From NCBI GenBank assembly GCA_024860865.1, contig JACRDV010000129.1, positions 1-10,439 of the forward strand: a stretch of DNA of 10,439 nucleotides, read 5' to 3'. This DNA comes from Methanobacteriota archaeon. Lineage in GTDB: Archaea; JACRDV01. The notes beneath the pieces are model-generated. The model made no database searches, had not been told where the DNA came from, and saw only the letters and a program-made list of their open reading frames with translations. Positions 6,296 to 10,439 of this stretch are shown here, piece by piece; positions within the stretch are counted from its first letter, which is position 1; the number at the start of each line of letters is the position of its first letter. Made by a program: the position numbers and the translations under genes.

Positions 6296-6718
6296 TGCAG
6301 AATTAAATGGTGGGCCGTAGCTTGGGAATCCGGACAAACTTCCGCCAACAACTGCATTTTTCTTTAGAGGCTTGAACTTAAAATCAGGTTTTATGATTGA
6401 AATAATGGAAAAAATGAGTAAGAAAAATCCCAAAAACAATTTCAGAATATTTTGCGGTGTGTAGTTAACCAATATAGCGCCAACTATTGTTAGAATGACG
6501 CTCGGTACTCCAAAGAGCAAAATTAGTTTTTTATTTATTCCGTGTCTGAAAAATGTTATTCTTCCAAGATTGCCAAATATATGAAAAAGAGCCACAAGAA
6601 TTAAAGCAGTCTTAAAATCAACAAAAAATAAAGCGAGAGGCAAGAAAACAGTCGAAGATCCAAATCCCGCGATTGTTCCTATAACTTCTGTTGCGAGGTA
6701 TATTCTTTTTACAACTGT
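6293..6718 (-). pseudogene. TauE/SafE-family transporter fragment, cut at both ends
   Basis: The minus-strand frame has no stop from about 6718 to TAA at 6295-6293. It encodes membrane segments with TauE/SafE features: EVIGTIAGFGSS near the start, then LPLALFFVDFKTALILVALF, HIFGNLGRITFFR, and a C-terminal GGSLSGF. Members are usually about 240-270 residues and carry a second half of membrane helices; here only about 140 codons remain. There is no ATG, GTG or TTG before the first membrane segment: the frame begins at a TGA and the 65-bp repeat, and TTG 6643 lies inside the first helix. After GGSLSGF the normal GTGG-type continuation is lost and the frame ends in SYGPPFNSA. The 5' cut coincides with the repeat, and the 3' cut with the promoter of the GC-rich AbrB/PIN pair. 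Confidence 0.75.
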
Positions 6719-6837
6719 AAATAAATTCCCTCAAAGTTCAAATACTGATTAAACGCGCGGTGGGAGCACTTTTTTACAGTTGTAAATAAAATCCCCTAAA
6801 AGTTAATGTTAGTTGAATGTGCGGTGTGAGTATGCTT
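6708..6837 (+). repeat. Two tandem copies of a ~65-bp repeat with TTTACA-NN-TGTAAA
   Basis: Copy 1 (6708-6772) and copy 2 (6773-6837) each open with an inverted repeat: TTTACAACTGTAAA at 6708-6721 and TTTACAGTTGTAAA at 6773-6786. Both continue with AATAAA, a CCCCT/CCCTC core, AGTT, and a GYGCGGTGNGAG tail, with only small indels. The period is exactly 65 bases. A diverged third copy is at 7444-7530. Copy 1 cuts the TauE remnant; copy 2 ends about 20 bases before the AbrB-RelE promoter. Confidence 0.7.
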
Positions 6838-6857
6838 TTTCTGCTATTCAGTAAAGG

Positions 6858-6884
6858 TTTAAATATAAGTAAGAATATCTTACT
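6858..6884 (+). promoter_or_regulatory. AbrB-RelE promoter with 7-3-7 palindrome operator
   Basis: TTTAAATATA (6858-6867) is the TATA box. The perfect inverted repeat AGTAAGA-ATA-TCTTACT (6868-6884) follows without a gap and ends three bases before the ATG at 6888. Transcription would begin at or near the ATG, giving a leaderless message, with the operator over the start site. The layout equals that at 6269-6285, only with different arm bases. Confidence 0.65.
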
Positions 6885-6887
6885 AGT

Positions 6888-7175
6888 ATGAAAAAAGAAA
6901 TAGAAGTACCTGTATTGACAAAAGCCAGCTCAAAAGGTCAAATAGTAATACCGACTGAAGTGAGAAAGAAGCTTGGAATAAAAGAAGGCAGCGTGTTTGC
7001 TGTTAGCGCAAAGAAGAATTTACTTGTGTTGAAAAAATTAGATGCAAAAATGAAACCAGAAGATTTGAGAACACTAAAACTAATTGAAGAGGCCTGGAAA
7101 GACATTGAGAAAGGCAGATATAGAGTAGCCACTCCTGAAAAGTTTTTTAAAGAGTTGGCTAAATGGAAAAAATAA
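6888..7175 (+). CDS. AbrB/MazE-type antitoxin paired with RelE toxin
   Basis: A 95-residue antitoxin. Residues 9-52 form an AbrB swapped hairpin (TKASSKGQIVIPTEVRKKLGIKEG, then FAVSAKKNLLVLKKL). The remainder (MKPEDLRTLKLIEEAWKDIEKGRYR and VATPEKFFKELAKWKK) is a charged helical tail of the kind that wraps the toxin. It should bind its own operator at 6868-6884 and neutralise the RelE toxin encoded 13 bases inside its 3' end. AbrB antitoxins usually accompany PIN or MazF toxins; pairing with RelE is less common but well known in archaea. AT content matches the window, unlike the GC-rich pair at 5583-6250. Confidence 0.9.
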   Translation: MKKEIEVPVLTKASSKGQIVIPTEVRKKLGIKEGSVFAVSAKKNLLVLKKLDAKMKPEDLRTLKLIEEAWKDIEKGRYRVATPEKFFKELAKWKK

Positions 7176-7423
7176 AGGAAATAATTTGGACTCAAAAGTT
7201 CGAGGAAGATTTCAAGAAAATTAAAGATAGATCAATGCAGGATAAGATAGAGAAACAGATAAGGAAAATAATTGAGAATCCTCGATTTGGAAAACCATTG
7301 AGATACAGTTTGTATGGCGAGAAATCAGTCTATGTAAAGCCTTATAGACTTATTTTTAAAGTAGAAGGAGACAAACTAACTCTTCTTCGATTCGAACATA
7401 GGAATGAAGTATATAGGAGATAA
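7163..7423 (+). CDS. RelE/ParE-family toxin
   Basis: An 86-residue protein of normal RelE length. It opens with IIWTQKFEEDFKKIKD and a helical segment (IEKQIRKIIENPRFGKPLRYSLYGEK), then the beta strands carrying YVKPYRLIFKVEGDKLTLLRF and the end EHRNEVYRR. The HRNEVYRR end, with preceding R-L-I-F, is the typical RelE core; these basic and aromatic residues position mRNA in the ribosome for cleavage in the classical RelEs. The start overlaps the antitoxin by 13 bases, so translation is coupled. I see no damage: this is an apparently complete toxin. Whether it acts on ribosome-bound mRNA (RelE) or DNA gyrase (ParE) cannot be told by eye. Confidence 0.88.
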   Translation: MEKIKEIIWTQKFEEDFKKIKDRSMQDKIEKQIRKIIENPRFGKPLRYSLYGEKSVYVKPYRLIFKVEGDKLTLLRFEHRNEVYRR

Positions 7424-7443
7424 GTGCGTTGTCAGAAATTGTG

Positions 7444-7530
7444 TTTACAATTGTAAATGATCTTGTTCACAGCTTTAAATAAAATCTCCTAAAGTTTAAT
7501 ACTGTTGTGTTGCACAGTGGAAGCATAAAT
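7444..7530 (+). repeat. Third, diverged copy of the ~65-bp repeat
   Basis: TTTACAATTGTAAA (7444-7457) is a perfect palindrome matching the head of copies 1 and 2. About 16 bases later the rest of the unit follows in the same orientation: TTTAAATAAAATCTCCTAAAG and a tail with GTGTTGCACAGTGGAAGCA. With copy 2 at 6773-6837 it flanks the AbrB-RelE pair as direct repeats. Confidence 0.6.
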
Positions 7531-7541
7531 TTAAATTTATT

Positions 7542-7715
7542 TTAAATTTGCCCCTTATCTGTAAGTCTATACAATCTTCCAACTTTTTCTTCTGGTGTTA
7601 CACACTCAATTAATCCCATTTTCTCGAAGTTCCGACAAAGAACGACTCACAGTGTGATATTTATATTTGGTTCTTGGGCTAATTGACTTGGTAATTTAGG
7701 TCTTTCTAGGGCCTA
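7542..7715 (-). pseudogene. Winged-helix regulator remnant with two compensating frameshifts
   Basis: On the minus strand, one frame gives RPKLPSQLAQEPNINI (the first helices of a winged helix), the next gives HTVSRSLSELRE (the recognition helix), and the first frame resumes with MGLIECVTPEEKVGR and LYRLTDKGQI, ending in TAA (7544-7542). Together they match archaeal MarR/ArsR-like domains of the 'VSRALKELEEKGLIECLTPEEKRGRLYRLT' kind (family knowledge). The two frame changes compensate, and no start codon leads into it; upstream a TAG interrupts the frame. It is a decayed regulator, or possibly one affected by two sequence errors. Confidence 0.65.
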
Positions 7716-7747
7716 TGAACACATTTTATTAATAGGCTCTTTTTTTA
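7709..7747 (+). terminator. Possible hairpin terminator with T tract
   Basis: GCCTAT (7711-7716) pairs with ATAGGC (7732-7737) around a 15-base loop; adjacent bases extend the stem to about nine pairs including one G-U. TCTTTTTTT follows. On the plus strand this looks like a terminator, perhaps for read-through from the RelE pair, but archaeal terminators usually need only the T run. Confidence 0.3.
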
Positions 7748-7790
7748 AAATGCCTAACAATAAAGATTTGTCCCTCCAAGGTGTTTTTTA

Positions 7791-7842
7791 TTTGCTTAGC
7801 AAATAGTGGAACAAATATTTATATAATGGAATTTCTTATTAT
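7791..7842 (+). promoter_or_regulatory. AbrB-VapC promoter region with two inverted repeats
   Basis: TTTGCT-T-AGCAAA (7791-7803) is a perfect inverted repeat. AATATTTATATAAT (about 7814-7827) is the TATA box, and ATAAT-N10-ATTAT (7823-7842) is an imperfect palindrome immediately after it, where the other two AbrB promoters here carry a perfect one. GGTG (7847-7850) then serves as ribosome site. Confidence 0.45.
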
Positions 7843-7856
7843 AATTGGTGAAAAAA

Positions 7857-8105
7857 ATGGAAAGTGGATTAGAAATAAAAAAAGTGGATTCCCAGGGGCG
7901 CTTTGTTTTGCCTGCAGACTGGCGAGAATCAGAGCTTAAAGAAAGTCAAGAAGTTTATATTATAAAAAGAAAAGAATATTTGAAAATAATTCCAAAGCGT
8001 AAAGTTGACCTATCTAAGCTCTTTGATAAAGTCGATCTAGGAATCGAATCAATTAAAGATTGGAAAGTCTTTGAAAAAAAATTCTTTGCAAGGGATATTA
8101 AATGA
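7857..8105 (+). CDS. vapB: AbrB-type antitoxin (VapB-like)
   Basis: An 82-residue protein starting at ATG 7857, chosen because GGTG (7847-7850) lies six bases upstream, the same arrangement as the antitoxin at 6250; TTG 7845 and GTG 7848 are in frame but overlap that site. The AbrB hairpin is EIKKVDSQGRFVLPADWRESELKESQ with VYIIKRKEYLKIIPKR. The C-terminal part (DLSKLFDKVDLGIESIKDWKVFEKKF) is the likely toxin-binding tail. It represses its own promoter and holds the PIN toxin inactive. The stop overlaps the toxin start by four bases (ATGA). Confidence 0.85.
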   Translation: MESGLEIKKVDSQGRFVLPADWRESELKESQEVYIIKRKEYLKIIPKRKVDLSKLFDKVDLGIESIKDWKVFEKKFFARDIK

Positions 8106-8536
8106 AATTCTTGGATGCTAATATTTTCATTTATGCTTATTATAAACCAAAAAAGCGATTAAACAAAGAAGAGCAAGCAATGAAAAATTTTGCAAAAGAG
8201 ATCATTGACAGTATTAATCAAGGAAAAGCAGAAATAATAACTTCAGTAGTTCATATTTCGGAAATGGTCAATATTCTCAAACATGGTACATCTATTAAAG
8301 AATTGGATGAAGTAATTTCGAGCCTTTTTATGCTTGATAACGTGAAGATATTTGGGGTTAGCAAAGAAGAATATTTTATGGCAACGGAGTTAGGTTCTGA
8401 GCTAAAATTAGATCCTAATGATGCATTGGCAGTTCAAATAATGAAAAAAAATAAAGCGACTCAAATATATTCTTTTGATAGCGATTTTAATAAGGTTGAA
8501 GAAATAACAAGGTTACCGAAAATTGAAAAAAGTTAA
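8102..8536 (+). CDS. vapC: PIN-domain ribonuclease toxin (VapC-like)
   Basis: A 144-residue toxin with a complete PIN active site: Asp5 in KFLDANIF, Glu54 in HISEMVNI, Asp107 in DPNDALAVQ, and Asp126/Asp128 in SFDSDF. PIN toxins cleave tRNA or rRNA with metal ions and are held off by the AbrB partner. The ATG overlaps the antitoxin stop, giving tight translational coupling. Nothing is missing, unlike the PIN gene at 5583-6032. Residues 108-122 are encoded by the same 44 bases that open the window, so part of this gene exists twice. Confidence 0.92.
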   Translation: MKFLDANIFIYAYYKPKKRLNKEEQAMKNFAKEIIDSINQGKAEIITSVVHISEMVNILKHGTSIKELDEVISSLFMLDNVKIFGVSKEEYFMATELGSELKLDPNDALAVQIMKKNKATQIYSFDSDFNKVEEITRLPKIEKS

Positions 8537-8683
8537 ACAATTTTGTAGACCTATACTTATCTCGTCAACAACAGTTCTTCTTTCCAATGGCTTGGAACCA
8601 ATATTTATAATTCACCAAGAAATGATGACTGAATCTTTTAACGCTCGTGCCTAATAGTCGTTTAATAAAGGTTTCTTGCTTTG

Positions 8684-8769
8684 TGACGGCTATGGGCTCA
8701 GCCCTGCCTTGCAGCACATAGCCGCGGGCCTGACGGCAAAGCGCAAATATGTGAAAAAACTTGAAAATA
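8684..8769 (+). repeat. Structured intergenic element with a repeat shared with 10201-10243
   Basis: Nested dyads fill the left part: GGCTATG (8688-8694) pairs with CATAGCC (8717-8723), enclosing GGGCT-C-AGCCC (8694-8704). The element TGACGGC occurs twice (8684-8690, 8731-8737). From 8727 the sequence matches 10201-10221 at 20 of 21 positions around CGGCAAAGCGCAAA, then after 13 unrelated bases both copies continue TTGAAAATA. It follows the PIN gene by about 150 bases and is more GC-rich than its flanks. The stretch 8537-8683 before it holds no gene that I can support. Confidence 0.6.
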
Positions 8770-8946
8770 CTTGAGAATTCGAAATTCATCCCAGCTCTAA
8801 AGAAAGAGTTGAGTCATTTGTCGGAACATGATGATGAAAAAATAGAAGAAAAGGAAAGAAGAAGTTGGAAAAGGGGGCATTCTACTGGCGCGTTTGAATA
8901 TCGCATGGGATTACGAGCTAATGTTTTTAGAATAGTTCAATTATAA
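8761..8946 (+). pseudogene. Short RelE-like fragment or small unrecognised protein
   Basis: The frame from TTG 8761 encodes 61 residues: MKILENSKFIPALKKELSHL, a highly charged helix (HDDEKIEEKERRSWKRG), then GAFEYRMGLRANVFRIVQL. The end recalls the 'G-x-x-R-Y-R-x-G-x-x-R-x-x-F' core of RelE/ParE toxins, but the normal final strands and HR-x-x-x-Y end are missing. A TGA lies two codons before the TTG, there is no ribosome site, and its first codons lie within the repeat also found at 10235. I read it as a truncated toxin; a small independent protein is possible. Confidence 0.35.
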
Positions 8947-9002
8947 TTAATAAAGTTAGTTTGCTCGTATAATTATGATTTTCCAACTATCTCTTTAGCA
9001 AG

Positions 9003-9011
9003 CATAAAAAT
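9003..9011 (+). promoter_or_regulatory. TATA-like box of the radical SAM gene
   Basis: CATAAAAAT lies 21-29 bases before ATG 9032 and no ribosome site is visible, so transcription may begin close to the ATG (leaderless). TTG 9023, in frame, would then be outside the message. Confidence 0.3.
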
Positions 9012-9031
9012 GTTCTTGATAATTGATTGAT

Positions 9032-10159
9032 ATGACACAACTTAAAGAAATGCAAAATCCAACTCTTGCGATAATAAAAAATAAGAAAGATTCGCCTGAT
9101 TATGTCCGCTTGAGTCTAGCTGCAGCAATGACTTTAGGATATGCTCCAGGGAAATTCTATAGAGATGCTAAACTTTACTGCATAAATTTATTAATGCTTT
9201 ATGGAGATGGGTGTAAAGCTCGTTGCAGTTATTGTGGTTTATCAAGGGCACGACCAGGTGAATATGAAACTAAAAGCTTCATTAGAGTTGATTGGCCGTC
9301 TTTTGCTCTAAGTGATGTAATTGATCGAATAACAAAAATTGAAGATGAAGTTGAAAGAATTTGCGTTTCAATGATTACCCATCCGAACGCACCAAAAGAT
9401 TTGATCGCTGTAATTAAAAAAATAAGAGAAAAAACAAATATCCCAATTTCAGCGTTAGTAACTCCTACGCTAATAAAAGAGGAAGAGATGAGGCAAATAA
9501 AGGAAGCTGGTGTGGACATACTAGGAATTGCGGTCGACTGTGCAACAGAAGGGCTTTTTGATATTCATAGAGGAAAACACATCCAAGGACCACATAAGTG
9601 GAAGCGCTATTGGGATGCAATTGATGAAGCGGTTAAAATTTTTGGAGGAGGAAAAGTTAGCACTCATTTGATTGTTGGTTTAGGTGAAACTGAGAAAGAA
9701 ATCATTGCTGCCATCCAAAGATCTCATGATTTAGGTGCAATGACTCATTTATTCTCATTTTTTGCTGAGGAGGATTCTCCACTTGCAAAACACTCTCAGC
9801 CACCACTTGGCCAATATAGAAGAGTACAGATTGCAAGATATTTAATCGATAATGAAATGGCAAGATTTGAGAACATGAAATTCAATTCAAAAGGTCAACT
9901 CATTAGCTTTGGAGTTTCAGAAGATGCATTGAATAAGGTAATAACTGAAGGAGAAGCTTTTATGACATCTGGCTGCCCAGCTAAAGATGGGACGCTTGCT
10001 TGTAACAGGCCCTTTGCAAATGAAACACCGGGACAGGCGGCAAGTGGAGAATGGCGCAATTACCCGTTTAAGCCAACGAGTGAAGATATTGAAATTGTAA
10101 AAAAGCAGGTCTGGGATTACAGCGAAACTTATGTGGCCAAGAGCATATTTTCCGAGTAA
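9032..10159 (+). CDS. Radical SAM enzyme, biotin-synthase-related (COG2516-like; candidate LipS subunit)
   Basis: A 375-residue enzyme (378 counted from TTG 9023, which sets the residue numbers here). The radical SAM motif CKARCSYC supplies Cys64, Cys68 and Cys71 for the 4Fe-4S cluster, followed by GLSRARPGEY; Cys53 lies just before it. STHLIVGLGETEKEI is the usual mid-barrel glycine-rich motif. A distinctive C terminus, TSGCPAKDGTLACNRPFANE (Cys318, Cys327), resembles the extra cysteine motif of archaeal biotin-synthase-related proteins, two of which (LipS1 and LipS2) act together as a lipoyl synthase, inserting sulfur into octanoyl groups. I cannot say which subunit this is, and no partner is present in the window. 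Other sulfur-inserting roles are possible. It stands alone next to the toxin-antitoxin island, and its last codons are partly repeated at 45-93. Confidence 0.75.
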   Translation: MTQLKEMQNPTLAIIKNKKDSPDYVRLSLAAAMTLGYAPGKFYRDAKLYCINLLMLYGDGCKARCSYCGLSRARPGEYETKSFIRVDWPSFALSDVIDRITKIEDEVERICVSMITHPNAPKDLIAVIKKIREKTNIPISALVTPTLIKEEEMRQIKEAGVDILGIAVDCATEGLFDIHRGKHIQGPHKWKRYWDAIDEAVKIFGGGKVSTHLIVGLGETEKEIIAAIQRSHDLGAMTHLFSFFAEEDSPLAKHSQPPLGQYRRVQIARYLIDNEMARFENMKFNSKGQLISFGVSEDALNKVITEGEAFMTSGCPAKDGTLACNRPFANETPGQAASGEWRNYPFKPTSEDIEIVKKQVWDYSETYVAKSIFSE

Positions 10160-10200
10160 AAACGAGCCGTTGTGTACTTCACCATCATCTTGTTGATACA

Positions 10201-10243
10201 GGCCTGGCGGCAAAGCGCAAAGAAAATTAAGAGCTTGAAAATA
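10201..10243 (+). repeat. Second copy of the CGGCAAAGCGCAAA repeat
   Basis: Bases 10201-10221 match 8727-8747 at 20 of 21 positions; 13 unrelated bases later both copies share TTGAAAATA, and weaker similarity continues to about 10260. Each copy lies downstream of a complete gene (PIN toxin; radical SAM enzyme). The nested hairpin found before the first copy is absent here. Confidence 0.6.
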
Positions 10244-10439
10244 TTAAAAATTTTTGAAATTAATTTGGATTCGAACAATGAACAAGTGGAGGGAAAGGCC
10301 ACCGAAAGGTATTGCGACTTATTCATCAGCTAAAGCAGATGGTATTTTTTAAGAAAATAATTATGTCATTGTATCCAATGTTTTATTGTCATGTTTACAA
10401 ACGATATGATTTTTAAGTCCGATTGTATAAAAAGCCTCC
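10244..10439. other. Terminal stretch without a convincing gene
   Basis: Beyond the repeat, no frame has both a supported start and protein-like composition. A 23-codon frame from ATG 10278 to TAA near 10350 is unremarkable. The last 100 bases are AT-rich and may be a promoter for a gene beyond the window. Confidence 0.3.

Noticed and set aside
6311-6325. GGGCCGTAGCTTGG on the plus strand resembles the 5' end of a tRNA and shares GGGCCGT with 5549-5555
   Set aside because: No T-arm follows on the same strand, the bases are part of the TauE remnant frame, and the tRNA 3' fragment at 5547-5571 is on the other strand; a seven-base match is not evidence of a target duplication.
6708-7530. The three repeats as a CRISPR array
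   Set aside because: Units are 65 bases, diverged, with no unique spacers between the tandem copies, and no cas gene is present.
8565-8789. Minus-strand frame sharing FALCRQA with another minus-strand frame at 10129-10326
   Set aside because: The shared residues are just the translated reverse of the CGGCAAAGCGCAAA repeat; neither frame has a ribosome site or other protein-like features.
10268-10282. GGATTCGAAC resembles the reverse complement of a tRNA T-loop
   Set aside because: The flanking bases do not form a T-stem (only scattered pairs) and no acceptor strand follows.
10278-10350. Short plus-strand frame beginning MNKWRERPPKG
   Set aside because: Only 23 codons with no ribosome site or recognisable family.

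Overview
The window reads as an AT-rich archaeal chromosome segment. The evidence is TATA-type promoters close to the start codons, GGTG-type ribosome sites, a signal-peptide protein with COG1361/NEW3-like repeats beside a MacB-type ABC transporter, a membrane-anchored winged-helix regulator, several AbrB/PIN and AbrB/RelE toxin-antitoxin pairs, and a radical SAM enzyme resembling the archaeal two-subunit lipoyl synthases. I cannot place it more finely from sequence alone; an uncultured Thermoproteota/Bathyarchaeia-like lineage is only a guess.

Layout. Positions 1-119 are a chimeric remnant: 44 bases identical to part of the PIN toxin gene at 8102-8536, joined directly to about 49 bases resembling the last codons of the radical SAM gene that ends at 10159. 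Next come a short reading frame with a good ribosome site but an in-frame stop (151-309), and a PadR-family regulator (477-770) behind a cluster of CCGATAT repeats. Convergent to it, on the minus strand, lies a transport group: a membrane-bound winged-helix protein (5177-4659), a small anchored protein with a possible PepSY-like segment (4496-4020), a signal-peptide protein with Ig-like repeats (3969-2674), a MacB/FtsX permease (2670-1498) and its ATPase (1501-815). The last three are almost certainly one operon.

From about 5180 to 8950 the sequence is a mosaic of remnants and toxin-antitoxin cassettes. It holds a frameshifted HtrA-type PDZ fragment (5252-5500), an isolated tRNA 3' end (5547-5571), a visibly more GC-rich AbrB plus nonsense-interrupted PIN pair (6250-5583), a TauE/SafE fragment cut at both ends (about 6718-6293), two tandem copies and one distant copy of a roughly 65-bp repeat carrying TTTACA-NN-TGTAAA, an intact AbrB-RelE pair (6888-7423), a degraded winged-helix gene (about 7715-7542), an intact AbrB-VapC pair (7857-8536) and a short RelE-like fragment (8761-8946). 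A radical SAM gene (9032-10159) follows, then about 280 bases with no convincing gene.

How the parts work together. The minus-strand transport operon looks like an envelope export or remodelling machine with its own membrane-bound regulator; PadR may autoregulate and could act on it. The toxin-antitoxin pairs appear independently autoregulated: two AbrB promoters carry the same 7-3-7 palindrome layout (AGT...ACT) directly after the TATA box. The tRNA fragment, GC shift, truncations and repeats mark the centre of the window as an insertion-prone accessory island.
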